64,000 nucleotides of DNA from Tenacibaculum sp. SZ-18 (GTDB lineage: Bacteria > Bacteroidota > Bacteroidia > Flavobacteriales > Flavobacteriaceae). Shown in pieces: positions 52,011 through 62,589 of this stretch (positions within the stretch are counted from its first letter, which is position 1; each line of letters begins with the position of its first letter). The notes under the pieces were generated by a model. That model saw only the letters and a list, made by a program, of their open reading frames with translations, was not told where the DNA came from and made no database searches. The stretch lies in the NCBI RefSeq assembly GCF_002813915.1, contig NZ_CP019335.1:192888-256887 (forward strand), given 5' to 3'. The position numbers and the translations under genes were made by a program.

Positions 52011-52173
52011 ATAATAAAAGTACATCACAACGGCTAAATCAAATTAAGGTTGTGTATTTTCATTAAGTAGTTGAACGTTAATAGTTATTTAAGAAAGTGG
52101 ACAGTGAAATGCTGAGAAAATCCGAACTAACTACAACCGAAACTCTCACAAACAATTTACATCATAATCACAA

Positions 52174-52632
52174 ATGAACAAACCAAAAGCATTGTTTACT
52201 TTATTAATCGGAATTATCATTTGATCCTGTTCTTCACATGATAATTGCAATGAAATTTTAGAACCAAATGGAAGTGGATTTACCTTAAATTGTAATAGAT
52301 ATGAAACACCTTTTGGACGTTTGAATATTATCATCAATTGAATTTGAAACTGCATCATGTAAGTCATAATTTGTAAACGCTCCGAATTGTAGTGGAATAG
52401 CTTTCTATTATGAAAAACGGAATACTAATATAAACTTTGTTAATATTTGGTTGACATTTGGTTGATAATTCCTTCAGGTACTTATACTTTAAATTGTGAT
52501 GTTGATATACAAAACGTTGCATTTTATATTGCAGATTGGAATCGTGTAATTCCTAATGAATCTTTAGTTACCTGTAAAAATACAGATAGTAGCTATTTCA
52601 GTTCTGAAGGATTATATGGTTCTGACTATTAG
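52174..52632 (+). pseudogene. broken lipoprotein gene
   Basis: Begins MNKPKALFTLLIGIII, then TGA just before the lipobox SCSSH; after more stops and a shift the frame ends LVTCKNTDSSYFSSEGLYG. A single ancestral lipoprotein of about 150 residues is likely. Confidence 0.55.
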
Positions 52633-52784
52633 AACATTGTTTTAAATGTGTAAAAAAATAAAAGTATTTACACTTTTGACTATATTATGTTTTGTGACGG
52701 AAAATCTGTAAATGTTTTTTTTGAAGGCAAATTGGAAGTGGTTGACAGACGGGAATAGAAATAGAAACTGGTTGTAACAATGGC

Positions 52785-52860
52785 TTTAAATAACTGGCAG
52801 CTATTGCTTACTTCTGATAATCTATAAGTATTTTTTATTCGCTTTGTATTTACTCAATCA
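52785..52860 (+). repeat. half attC-like site
   Basis: TAACAATGGCTTTAAATAAC and TTGCTTACTTCTGATAATC align with the first half of 6653-6784; the second half is gone. Confidence 0.45.
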
Positions 52861-52970
52861 ATTATCCCAAACATTCAAATTGTCATACACAAATATTTTA
52901 GTTCAGCTATTGATCTGTCTTAATTAAAGGCAATATAATTTGTAAAATACGTTTAGAGCAAATGATTATA

Positions 52971-53182
52971 ATGTATAAAAAGTTACCCGATCAATGTAAT
53001 TTTGGAAAGATAGAAATTCATTTTTCTAGAATTATTGAGTTCCTAAATGAGGCAATAGATAAATTGTAATTTCTTCCTACAGCAGAATTTGCATCATTTA
53101 ATGTCCAAGATTATGGATTTAGTAATATGACTAAGGAATTATTCATTAATATTTATATATCTGCAATATGTTGTGGAAGTTA
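52971..53182 (+). pseudogene. small broken hypothetical gene
   Basis: 70-codon frame with one stop in the middle, ending SAICCGS. Directly followed by a degraded attC-like site, as a dying cassette would be. No family recognised. Confidence 0.4.
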
Positions 53183-53202
53183 AGAAGAAAACCTACAGCC
53201 AA

Positions 53203-53325
53203 CAATAGTTATAATTACTACGGCTAAATTCTTTATCCGATTTCATTGTAATTTTACTATCTTTCAGTTACGGTGTAAAGAGTCTTTCGGATTTTTCTAA
53301 AACAACATAGTTAAACCGTTGTCTA
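53203..53325 (+). repeat. degraded attC-like site
   Basis: GCCAACAATAGTTATAATTA ... CATAGTTAAACCGTTGTC keeps AAC and CCGTT ends in the layout of 6653-6784, but arms pair poorly. Confidence 0.5.
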
Positions 53326-53401
53326 GCATTTTGACTTATCCTGAATAAAGACTACATAGTTTAAACATTATGCATAGAAAAATATCTAACTTAATCTTTA
53401 A

Positions 53402-54001
53402 ATGCCAATGATATTACATATAATTCTTTTGGTAATATTTCTATCCTTTGCTTGCTGGTACGATGGCTGGTGGATTTCACCACTCACTAAAGAGGAGGGA
53501 AAAGTTTTATATAAAGCTTTGAGCGGAAAACGTGTAGAAGATCAGGCTAAATCTAGTGTTAATCCAAAATCTGTCGAAGTATTTACTAATACCGACAATG
53601 GAAAGCAATTTTACATGCTCAATCTTATTAAAGACAAAACTAAAAATCAAAAAAATGAGGATATTGGAGCATTTGAAAGTATAGACAAAAACTACGCTAA
53701 AGTCGTTTTCCCTCTTTTGTTTAGGCATGCTTGTCATCCAGTTCTAGTTTCAAAACCATTGAATACTTTTTCACAACCAGCAATTGAAGAAGAATGGAGC
53801 GCTATTTTCATCATAAGATATCGAAGCAGAAGAGATCTTTATAAAGTAGTTACTAACCCTGCATTTCAAAAAGCTTGGAAATTTAAATTATCAACTATTC
53901 AAAGCACAACCGTAATTCCATCTTTACCTGTATTACCTGGATTGAATTTGAAATGGATTTTGGGATTAGTGCTAATATTCATTGGATTAATTGGTACATA
54001 A
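53402..54001 (+). CDS. membrane-anchored DUF1330-like protein
   Basis: 199 residues. N-terminal TM (about 4-22) and C-terminal TM (about 178-197) around a ferredoxin-like dimeric barrel pattern: FYMLNLIKDKTK, WSAIFIIRYRSRRDLYKVV and NPAFQKAWKFK, similar to DUF1330-type proteins. Function unknown. Preceded by the attC-like remnant above. Confidence 0.65.
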   Translation: MPMILHIILLVIFLSFACWYDGWWISPLTKEEGKVLYKALSGKRVEDQAKSSVNPKSVEVFTNTDNGKQFYMLNLIKDKTKNQKNEDIGAFESIDKNYAKVVFPLLFRHACHPVLVSKPLNTFSQPAIEEEWSAIFIIRYRSRRDLYKVVTNPAFQKAWKFKLSTIQSTTVIPSLPVLPGLNLKWILGLVLIFIGLIGT

Positions 54002-54235
54002 ACCGAATGTATTGAGTCCATAAAAATATTCTTATCATACCAAAAACAAACTTCAAACAGGATTGTAGACACGCAATATATCAATGGATAAGTGGTAATT
54101 ATGACTGATTCGACTAAGTTCAAATCCATTTTTATTTTTAGCCATCGGTGTTTTGTTAATTATTAGTATTTTGAAGGTAACTGACGGTTCGGCTGAAAAG
54201 TTATGGGCAATTAGAAAGTTTTAAACCTAATTAAT

Positions 54236-54712
54236 ATGAAGATACGAGATAAAATACTTCCAAGAGAGGCGAATAATGATTATCAGGGTAGTAAAATAGC
54301 TTATTACACATTGATTCTTATCACAATAATATTTTTCGTTCGTTCGATGATACATTTTTTAGCACCCGATAGTGGAGTTCAGATGATTGCTACAATCGTT
54401 AAATTTGAGGGCAATCCAGACCCGAACAGAATCGTCTACATGTTTAGTTCACTAGGGGGCGCTATGCAACTAATTATGGTTATTGTATATGCAATAGTCC
54501 TTTTTTGTTATCGAAATCTAATTCCCTTGATGTTTGTTTTATTACTTATTGAAACGGTATTTAGAAAAATTGTAGTATTTATTCACCCTTTGACACCAAA
54601 TTACTTTGAAAGTAATCCTCCAGGAACTTATGTAGATTTGCCTTTATTCATAATTTCTGCAATAATGATATATCTTTCAACAAGAACAATAAAAAAAGTT
54701 ATAACTGAATAG
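54236..54712 (+). CDS. four-TM membrane protein
   Basis: 158 residues; hydrophobic segments near 24-42, 70-92, 96-115 and 130-150, separated by short loops. SLGGAMQLIMVIVYAIVLFC in the second. No family recognised. Intact in a decayed area. Confidence 0.6.
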   Translation: MKIRDKILPREANNDYQGSKIAYYTLILITIIFFVRSMIHFLAPDSGVQMIATIVKFEGNPDPNRIVYMFSSLGGAMQLIMVIVYAIVLFCYRNLIPLMFVLLLIETVFRKIVVFIHPLTPNYFESNPPGTYVDLPLFIISAIMIYLSTRTIKKVITE

Positions 54713-56252
54713 GTTGAAAGTTAGACTTAATAATAATGATTAGCTAAAATGAATACTGAAAAAGTAAATAATGATGTTTATTAAATATAACCCCACTTCG
54801 GGATAGTAATATTTTTTAAATTATAGGTTAGCAATGAAGTATAGAAATAATACCAGAGGTGTCAAATGTTGAAATGTTATTAGGTTTTTTTTTCTTGTAA
54901 GTAAAAAAATAGTAAAAAGGAGTCTTTACATTGATAGCTCACTTATAAAGAAAATATCAAAGATTTATAGGGTAGTGAAAGTATTCAAGGAATAACAATA
55001 AAGAATTTGTTCAAAAATCAAATTGAAGGTCAACAAGAAAAGAATTATGACAGTACAATGATTGTAAAAAAGGTTTATCGTCTGCATAAAGTAATTTGAA
55101 ACGGCTTTTGTGGGATAATTTTCTGTTAGGAGAACAGCGATAAATTTAGAACACCAAAAAGGGTTATTGAATGGAAAGGAACTTTATATTAAAAAATAAA
55201 ACCTGATTTGATAAAAGAGCAAATGCGCTTATCAATATGAACCTTGACTAGATCGTAGAAAATAATCTTTTAAATTTATTCAATTAATTCATCATGAATT
55301 AAATCATCTTGTCTACGACTCCTTTCGAGAAAATGACCCTAATAAGAATTCCGAGTTAAGACAGACTATAGACGAGGGATTTGCCTGTTATTTTACTTGG
55401 GTATTTTTCGATGGACAAGTTTCAAAATATGAAACCGTTGAAAATATGACAGAAAATGATTGGAAGTGGTAGTTGGAATACGAAAAAAACAATTATTAAC
55501 GGAGTTGAAACAATATTTTGATGATAAAAGTGGCCAAAAGCCACTATTGAGTAATGATAAAATAAAATGGTTTGAAGATGCATCAAAAGGTCTTAATTAT
55601 TGGTGAGGCTTACAAGTAATTGAAAAATAAGTGGAGAAAAATGGGCTGAGTAGTCGGAGGTAGATTTGTGAGTTGAATGTTACAGATATAATTGAAAAGA
55701 GCTGCTCCGAAAAATATATTAATGATCTTCAATGAATATAACTAATAAAGGCTACTATTAATTCCTCCTTCTATGCTTTTTTTAATATTCTTAGGGATTT
55801 TCCGTTTGGTTTTTAATTGCTAGGTTTTGTGCTTAACTGCGTAATTGCTGCTGAAATAAGATGTTAACGAATATTTCAATTTTAGCAAGAAATTTATTAA
55901 TCATGGTTTGAATAAAGGCATTATGATTTGAATGTAAATTATGGTCTTGAATAAAAACTTCAAAAATATTTTATTTACGACCTTTAAATCCAAACCTCCA
56001 TCAATTCAAATAACGTTACATAAAGAAAGTTATCGGTACTCTTTTTGTATTCTACTTGAATTGTTGCAAATTAAGCTTTAAGAAATCGATCTAACAACTT
56101 TAATCCTGCTTCAGTATTCGGAATGTTTTTATGTAGTTCAATCAAATTGTGAAGTTATATGAAGAAAAATAACGTTTGCTAACATTTTGTATATTGCATT
56201 TGCAGCCATCGTCATATTAGTATAATTTCGAGGAGATCTTATTTACAATAAA
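54713..56252. other. 1.5-kb decayed stretch
   Basis: Apart from the metallopeptidase remnant nothing readable. 55740-56250 is AT-rich without open frames or sites that could be recognised. Confidence 0.5.
55265..55640 (+). pseudogene. DUF2268-like zinc metallopeptidase remnant
   Basis: Frame piece FIQLIHHELNHLVYDSFREN contains HExxH (HELNH), followed by TIDEGFACYFTWVFFDGQ and a TAG at about 55469, then pieces in shifted frames. The helical HExxH plus E-G-x-A context resembles DUF2268 putative proteases. Upstream part is unreadable. Confidence 0.55.
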
Positions 56253-56822
56253 ATGATAGTTAAAGAATTAACACAAAAATCTGTATTCCAATCTGCTCAC
56301 TTGTATAACGGAATTTATACTGAGTTTTTAATTCCAGTGAGATATAGTCCTTTGCAAAAAAAAGATGTATGTGGTTGTTGGTTGTTAGTTTTTAAAACAA
56401 AAGAAGTAATGAAAGTATGGCAAAATATTTACGAAACTTTTCAAAAATTTGTAACTGAAAATTCTTTATTATCAGAAGTAGTCGAGTTTGAGCCTTTTAA
56501 ATGTTTAGATCCAAGTAGTATTATTATGAATAGAGGCTTCAATGAAGCATATACCACAGATTCCTACGCTTATTATCTAGAACATGGTGGGAGCCGACCA
56601 AATGAATGTATAAATAGAGATATATTTTTATTGAATCAAGCATTAGAGGAACTTCAACATCCTAAACTCGGATCACAAAATCGAGAACAAGTTATAAGTC
56701 GATTAATTACTAAAAATTTTATCGAAGGAAATTCCCAACTGAAATGGACAGATAAAGTACCATGGACATTATATATTCCTTCAATCTCCTATGAAGATAT
56801 TGAGCAGTGGAAAAATAAGTAG
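56253..56822 (+). CDS. hypothetical protein (189 aa)
   Basis: No signal. Aromatic and charged; TKEVMKVWQNIYETFQKFV and YYLEHGGSRPNECINRD mid-protein. No family recognised. Followed after 5 bp by a degraded short attC-like site, so perhaps a former cassette. Confidence 0.6.
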   Translation: MIVKELTQKSVFQSAHLYNGIYTEFLIPVRYSPLQKKDVCGCWLLVFKTKEVMKVWQNIYETFQKFVTENSLLSEVVEFEPFKCLDPSSIIMNRGFNEAYTTDSYAYYLEHGGSRPNECINRDIFLLNQALEELQHPKLGSQNREQVISRLITKNFIEGNSQLKWTDKVPWTLYIPSISYEDIEQWKNK

Positions 56823-56827
56823 ACAAT

Positions 56828-56875
56828 ACAATCTAAACTACATTAAAACTTAGTTTAGCAAGAATATAATATGAA
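56828..56875 (+). repeat. degraded short attC-like site
   Basis: Stem CTAAACTA / TAGTTTAG around CATTAAAACT, the same constant loop as other short sites; AAC and GTT ends are lost. Confidence 0.5.
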
Positions 56876-56889
56876 ATTAAAAAAATAAA

Positions 56890-57738
56890 ATGAAAAGATA
56901 TTTACTGACAATTTTGGTCTTTGTGACATCCTGCGCCCCGACCAGCAAAAATTTTAAATCAACAGACTTTATATGGTTTAATTCTACTTTAAATGATGAG
57001 CTATTTGAAAAATCGTCGATGCATATACCTGTTAGATTCGAGAATGATTCAACAACTTATTATTTTCAATTTGATACTGGGGCAAATAAGTCTTTTTTAT
57101 ATACAGGACCAAAAAGTAATCCTGAGATTATAGACAGAATTAAAACAAATACGCAATTATCTACATCGATAGGCGATGTTGTATTACTCTCAATAAAATC
57201 CAATAATACATATGTAAAAGATGGTAAAACCTTTATTGGTACTATTGGTTCTGATATACTCCAAAATCAAATCCTTGAGATTGATTTAAAAAAACAAAAG
57301 TTAACTGTTTTGAGTGAGTATGATTTGCAAGAGTATCGCATCTATAAAATGAAACTTTCACGTGGACGTCCTGTTATCACAATCACTATTGATAAGAAAG
57401 ACTATTCATTTCTTTATGATACAGGCTCAAGTTTGTTTGATTTATGGACTACCCAAAAACTTTGGTTAGAATGGAAAAGTGAATCGTTTGTAGCAGATGA
57501 ATTTCCAATTAGTTCTTGGGGAAAAATAAATAAATCATACAGGTCATTATTGAAAAAAACTAATACTAATAATGACTTAATGAATCAAATGAAATACATT
57601 TGGTACAATGCTAATGATAATTTTGAAAAAACATTTGAAGATGCTGGTGTCAGTGGAATAATAGGTAACAGACCCTTTTTAGATAAGGTTTTATTATTAG
57701 ATTTTAAAAGCAAACGAATAGGCATAAAAAAAGAATAA
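56890..57738 (+). CDS. pepsin/retropepsin-like aspartic protease lipoprotein
   Basis: 282 residues. Lipoprotein leader with VTSCAP; first lobe with FQFDTGANKSFLY (catalytic Asp about 58) and second lobe with FLYDTGSSLFDLW (Asp about 178), plus hydrophobic-Gly elements GTIGSDIL and GIIGNRPFL. Two DTG lobes in one chain make a pepsin-like pair. Substrate unknown; likely periplasmic or surface-anchored. Confidence 0.8.
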   Translation: MKRYLLTILVFVTSCAPTSKNFKSTDFIWFNSTLNDELFEKSSMHIPVRFENDSTTYYFQFDTGANKSFLYTGPKSNPEIIDRIKTNTQLSTSIGDVVLLSIKSNNTYVKDGKTFIGTIGSDILQNQILEIDLKKQKLTVLSEYDLQEYRIYKMKLSRGRPVITITIDKKDYSFLYDTGSSLFDLWTTQKLWLEWKSESFVADEFPISSWGKINKSYRSLLKKTNTNNDLMNQMKYIWYNANDNFEKTFEDAGVSGIIGNRPFLDKVLLLDFKSKRIGIKKE

Positions 57739-58100
57739 TTAACTCAAAAAGTATATAATTATCGGCTTCTGATTTTTTTTATTTAGAATCACACACAAAA
57801 TCTCAGACGATTTTAGAGATGCAAAAACTACTGCTTAAAAAAGATACCATCGAACGAATAGGTTTCTATGCCAATATTTTACACGCTGTTTTAGGTAAGT
57901 TGAGAAGCTTTCAAAAGAAGATAGTTTTCTTTTAGATTGTGAGTAGCAAAAATTCAAGCTTAGTATTAAAAATAACAATTTATATTTAATCTTTTCAATA
58001 GGCATTGTAATTCAAAAAGTAGAAGGTTTTTTAATGAAAGCAAAGGATTTTTCAGACTATAAATCCTTTGCTTACTTTACTGAGTTAAAAATAAAATGAT
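57739..58100. other. 362-bp gap
   Basis: One 38-codon frame at about 57819 (MQKLLLKKDTIERIGFYANI) that resembles nothing known; otherwise AT-rich and empty. Confidence 0.5.
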
Positions 58101-58675
58101 TTAATTAGTAATTGGCACATCCAAGCTAAATATTAACTCCCTATTATTTTTAATATTATTATGAATTAATTTTTTAAAAAATTTTGGATCGAAACCTATT
58201 ACATTACTTAATTCAGTATTATTAGATATATTCAACGTATCCATTTTTCTTATACCGTGACAGTCGAATTGAATAAAATCCAAGTTATTATCTGAAATGT
58301 CTACATTTTTCACACAATTTCTGTAATAAAGAGTATCAATTTTATTATTCGATAAATTAAGATTTAAAATTTTTTTAATTGGTGAATTAAAAATTATAAA
58401 ACCACTTAATTTATTGTGGGATAAGTCTAAATGTTCTATTTCATTAGGAAGTTTTTCTAAGTCTAACTTATTAATGTTATTATACGATAGGTTAAGCCTT
58501 TTAATCTTCTTATACTCAGATAAATCTGGGATAGAATATAATTCTTTCCTAGATAAGTCTAAATATTCAATAACAGATTCATCTTTATTGTTTATTGTTT
58601 TTTTATTCTTTATAGTATTACATGAAAAAAAATAAATACTAATAAAAAGGATATATTGCTAATCTGTTTTTTCAT
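58101..58675 (-). pseudogene. leucine-rich-repeat lipoprotein, frameshifted in the signal peptide
   Basis: From ATG 58675 the signal reads MKKQISNISFLLVFIFF and then leaves frame; one extra base in the A8 run at 58625-58632 would join it to FFSCNTIKNKK and an open LRR frame to 58101. Repeats: YLDLSRKELYSIPDLSE, RLNLSYNNINKLDLEK, HLDLSHNKLSG, ILNLNLSNNKIDTLY, NVDISDNNLDFIQFD, TLNISNNTELS. About 190 residues in all. Could be inactive or phase-variable by slippage. Confidence 0.7.
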
Positions 58676-59192
58676 ATTTTTTGCCTTTTGAATTGATTAT
58701 TTTTTAAGGTCTGCTTCGTTCGTTCCATTTCTTTTATTTCTCGTAATTTTGTTAGGAATCAACTCATATTTTACTTACAATTATTTGAATCAACATGGGT
58801 TGATTAATTTTTAAATTAGTGTAACTACAATATTTAGAATTGTTGTAAAGTGAAAAAACTCACTTAAGTCGTTCATAAAGCATATTACGGAATGTAAAAT
58901 TTTAAACTCAAGTTTTAAATGATTTGATTACAAATCGAAAGAATAAAAATGAACAATAAATTATTTTTCCAATAAAGACTAAAAGTCCCAGTGGAGCTAT
59001 ATGTACTAAATGGGGATACCCTATAACATTAACTAAATTTATCGAATAAATTACTCTAATTCATTCTTGAATTGTACGATAAAGACAAAGAGATGATATT
59101 CTTTTTTTACTGTTACAATCATTTTTAGTTGTGTTTATCCAGTTTGTAGGCTGCAATCTATATCACTAAGTAAATTCTTATATTAATGGCAG
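58676..59192. other. 517-bp gap
   Basis: No open frame, repeat or attC-like site recognised. Marks the change from the decayed accessory zone to core-like genes. Confidence 0.5.
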
Positions 59193-61379
59193 TTATTTTA
59201 TAATCTTCTTATGAAATAATGTTTGATTAGTCTTTGATGTTCCCTTTAATATATAAACACCATTTGTTAGGTTTGCCGTATTTACTTCAAATCTTCCATT
59301 ATGATTATTAAATGATTTTTTGTAAACAATTGCTCCTGTAGTACAAATTATTTCGATATTCAACTCTTGCAAAAAAGTAGTTCTAACCTTTACCTCATTT
59401 TCAGCTGGAATTGGAAACACAATTGTTTCCATCGGAGTTTGTTCATCGTTAATGCTTGCGATATCTCCAGAAAAGTAGGCGATAGCTTTACCAAATGCAT
59501 CTTTTCCTATTTGCTCCCCAATAACTCTCCCTCTAATATCATCGATAGGTGGATGAATACCTCCCCATATCCTAGATAAACTGGTCTGATCTGAAGCATC
59601 TTGATAAGTTGCCCATTGTAATACAAAACCTTCGGATGGTCCTTGTTCGAAAACTAAGAATGAATTCTTACTAGCATTAAAAGTTCCCATTCCACCGGGG
59701 AAAAACTTATCTCCAGTGATCAAGGTAAGTGACTCTGAAGCTGCTCTCGAAAAGGTTGAATGTCCTGAAAGATACCCTGCGAAAGGCGGTGTAACAAAAG
59801 TTGCTCTTTGATATGGCCACCAATGAGTTCCTAAAATCCAATCTACACCAGCAATGTCTGTTGCCGGATCATTAATAAAATCAGGACCTTTCCAAGCTCT
59901 TACCTTTATTTTACCGACATTTTCATCTTTAGCTCCAGCTAATGGATCACCTACTTCAATCAACTCTATTAAATTGTCTATTAAAGGCAATCCATGTGGG
60001 TCAAAACTAGGTAAGTTTGGGTTTGTACTCTGACCTTTAAACGCCATATATCTTATTGCAGAAATGGGTCTGGTGAAATCATAATAACCTTTAATTCCCC
60101 AAGTTGTTACAGCAGAATCGTGCATAGCGCCACCCAAAGCTAAGTAACTTTTTACATCCCATTCTAAATCACTAAGTACGATCCCCTGACCGTTAAATTG
60201 TTTCACTGTTTCAGGATGATCACTTACATAGTTCATAATAGTAAACCAATGACCTGGCGGAGTTTCGGAATCTGGTCCATCTGCCCAAAACTCCGCCAGA
60301 ACTCTTCCATAATCACCACGTTTTACCATTTGAGGAGCATAAGGTTCATTGGTAAACGGATTTAAAGTATGTCCAGTTCCAATATCCCCTCCATCGTTAA
60401 AATTATAAAAGGCCCTGTATTCATCGAAAGTTTCTGGAAACTCTGAAATTTCTATATTTCCTAGAGCTCCTGGAGATATGTCTATCATTACATCATCTTC
60501 AGGATCTAAATGAGCAGACCATGCTATAACCATTGCCATATTCCATTTATAAGGATCATCAATACCGTTTGCAGTTGAGTTTTGAATATAAGTTGGTGGT
60601 CCAGGATCTTTATAAACATAACTGTCAAAACCATTATTTAGAATTTGTAAGTCAGAGTTTTTTAAAGCGAAAGGAATAACTTGTCCCCATTCAGGGCTTA
60701 GGAATTCTGGGATATTGGTGGGAGAAGTATTTCCACTTTGATCAACAAAATTATCAAAGGACAAAGGTTGCCATCGATTAGGATTATTTAAAACATTATT
60801 CTCATAAAGGTTTAAGATCAAAGGATCATTTTCGGGGGTGTAATATATGTTTTCATAATCGTTTGCTTCATTTGAACCGTCTGTTAGTCCGAAGGCAATA
60901 ATTTCTTGGGCTAAGTAATTACCTAAAGCTGCATAAGAACCAGTATTGTAATCAACTTCGGTAAAGTTAGCGTCATATCCATAATTAGTAAATAACGCTC
61001 TAATGCTTGTCATTATATCTACCGAACCAGGTGACGATTTAAACCGATGTTCTATAATTCGAAACATAGCATAGCTTATAATTTCGTGTCGAGCAGCCTC
61101 TATATCAGTGGGAGTAGCAATTCCATTAAAATTAAAGGTATATCCACCAAATGTTTTGCCTAGAAAAACTGTTTCTGCGGTATTGTCGAATATTGCCCAT
61201 GCATCATACATTGCCACAGAACAATGAAACAGATTTCTGGCGTGAACAGTAGGCCTAGCGAAATCATTTCTTATCGCATGTAACAATTCTTCGTTCCAAT
61301 CCCTAGCAACTGAATTTTGAGCATTTATAACTCCAAAAACTATCGTTAGTACTACAATTAAAAAACCATTTTTTTTCAT
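59193..61379 (-). CDS. secreted vanadium-haloperoxidase/PAP2-like protein with T9SS sorting domain
   Basis: 728 residues. Signal peptide MKKNGFLIVVLTIVFGVINA, then a helical PAP2/vanadium peroxidase-type domain: WWPYQRATFVTPPFAGYLSG with HSTFSRAASE (phosphate/vanadate-binding His), and LSRIWGGIHPPIDDIRGR (Arg-x-x-x-x-His). C-terminal about 75 residues (PIPAENEVKV, NLTNGVYILKG, FHKKIIK) form a type A T9SS sorting domain. Predicted exported enzyme on the cell surface. Whether it is a haloperoxidase or a phosphatase cannot be told from this. Confidence 0.9.
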   Translation of the reverse strand: MKKNGFLIVVLTIVFGVINAQNSVARDWNEELLHAIRNDFARPTVHARNLFHCSVAMYDAWAIFDNTAETVFLGKTFGGYTFNFNGIATPTDIEAARHEIISYAMFRIIEHRFKSSPGSVDIMTSIRALFTNYGYDANFTEVDYNTGSYAALGNYLAQEIIAFGLTDGSNEANDYENIYYTPENDPLILNLYENNVLNNPNRWQPLSFDNFVDQSGNTSPTNIPEFLSPEWGQVIPFALKNSDLQILNNGFDSYVYKDPGPPTYIQNSTANGIDDPYKWNMAMVIAWSAHLDPEDDVMIDISPGALGNIEISEFPETFDEYRAFYNFNDGGDIGTGHTLNPFTNEPYAPQMVKRGDYGRVLAEFWADGPDSETPPGHWFTIMNYVSDHPETVKQFNGQGIVLSDLEWDVKSYLALGGAMHDSAVTTWGIKGYYDFTRPISAIRYMAFKGQSTNPNLPSFDPHGLPLIDNLIELIEVGDPLAGAKDENVGKIKVRAWKGPDFINDPATDIAGVDWILGTHWWPYQRATFVTPPFAGYLSGHSTFSRAASESLTLITGDKFFPGGMGTFNASKNSFLVFEQGPSEGFVLQWATYQDASDQTSLSRIWGGIHPPIDDIRGRVIGEQIGKDAFGKAIAYFSGDIASINDEQTPMETIVFPIPAENEVKVRTTFLQELNIEIICTTGAIVYKKSFNNHNGRFEVNTANLTNGVYILKGTSKTNQTLFHKKIIK

Positions 61380-62115
61380 TCTTTTATCAATTTTTCACTA
61401 AAGTTAATTTTATCAGAAATCCATTTTTATGGCTGATAGTGTATGTGAAATTAAGAATATTAATTGTTTTTTAAGCATGTCAAATAGTTTTAATATTTAA
61501 AGATTCAAAAAAAGATCTTATTTATTGAGAAAAATACCTTTTAATGGTGTTTTTTTGAATTCTTGGCGATAAAAAGTTGAATTTAATTGTTTATTATGCT
61601 TAAATGGAAAGAAATAAAGAAAATAGAAGTGTTTTGATTAGGGCGATGTTTGGGGTAGTAATAAGGAAACTAATTATATCTATTACAAACTTTCATTTGT
61701 AGTTGTTTTTATGTTTATAATTTTTAAATAAAAATAAATCTTTACTAGTAGATTTCATCAGCAATTCGCATTAAGTTCATAACGATTTCCAACGTAAATA
61801 TTAGTCAATTTTAAAGCAATTCAATCGATATTATATGTAATATTCTATAATGAGAGTTTATTAAAGAATATCGTTCTGCAACCGAAAGTTTCAATTACTC
61901 AATGGTAAATCTATAATTGTTGACTTTCTCTATCAAAGTATTCTTAGTTCATAAATTCAAGGTGTATTTTTTAAAAAGTGAGCTTTTGTCATTTTTTATT
62001 TGTTAAATCATTTTTTTACTTTTGAAAGATTACATATTTCTAGTTTATTTTAACAGTCTTGTTTGGATGTTTTTTGAATTTGTAGTTTTTATTTTTGCAT
62101 CAATATTATCACTGA
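61380..62115. other. 735-bp intergenic region
   Basis: Divergent gap between the haloperoxidase-like gene and the pilus-type genes. No gene, repeat or clear promoter recognised; the open frame crossing 62022-62222 is in another frame of the prepilin peptidase gene. Confidence 0.5.
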
Positions 62116-62589
62116 ATGTACCTGTATTGTTTATTATTGCTATTGTTTCTAATTTTTCTTCAAGATATAAAAGAGAGAAAAGTTTACATATGGTTGTTGA
62201 TTTTAGCAATCCTTTTAAGTAGTTCCATATTTTTTAGCCATACAGTATTCGATTTATTTCTATTAAATATTTCTATTAATATTACTGTTATGATAATAAT
62301 GATCTCTATTTTATTTGTTTACGTTAAGTATAAAATGAGACTAAGTTTTTCACAAGCATTAGGTTTTGGGGATATATTATTTTTCTTAGTTTTTGTGTTT
62401 GGTTTCCCTGTAAAAACATTTTTATGGTTATTTGTTAGTTCCTTAGTTTTCTCTATGATTCTTTACTTTATAACCAAATCCAAAATGAAAGAGGAAACGG
62501 TTCCTTTAGCTGGGTTTCAAGCGCTGTTTTTATTCTTAATTTTATTTATAAATTTGATATTTAATATACACAGTTTATATGCTATTTAA
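62116..62589 (+). CDS. type IV prepilin peptidase (A24 family)
   Basis: 157 residues, about five TM segments. Catalytic Asp motifs: FLQDIKERKVYIW (first Asp, about residue 17) and GFGDILFF (GxGD, about Asp76). Cuts prepilin leader peptides at the inner membrane. Shorter than PilD and without the N-methylase domain, like the small TadV/ComC-like A24 forms. The stop abuts the ATPase gene start. Confidence 0.85.
   Translation: MYLYCLLLLLFLIFLQDIKERKVYIWLLILAILLSSSIFFSHTVFDLFLLNISINITVMIIMISILFVYVKYKMRLSFSQALGFGDILFFLVFVFGFPVKTFLWLFVSSLVFSMILYFITKSKMKEETVPLAGFQALFLFLILFINLIFNIHSLYAI

Larger units (their letters stand above)
52633..53401. other. decayed stretch with attC remnants
   Basis: Holds two attC-like remnants (52785-52860; 53203-53325) and a broken frame at 52971-53182 (MYKKLPDQCNFGKIEIHFSR, one internal TAA). 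No intact gene. Confidence 0.5.
48656..56875 (+). mobile_element. decayed cassette array 3
   Basis: Plus-strand remnants of attC-like sites at 48656-48805, about 49738-49760, 52785-52860, 53203-53325 and 56828-56875 interleaved with intact and broken genes. It points away from array 2; no attI-like leader was found for it. Confidence 0.5.

Noticed and set aside
62022..62222. Plus-strand frame overlapping the prepilin peptidase start
   Set aside because: Different frame from the A24 gene, hydrophobic only by codon composition, no motif.
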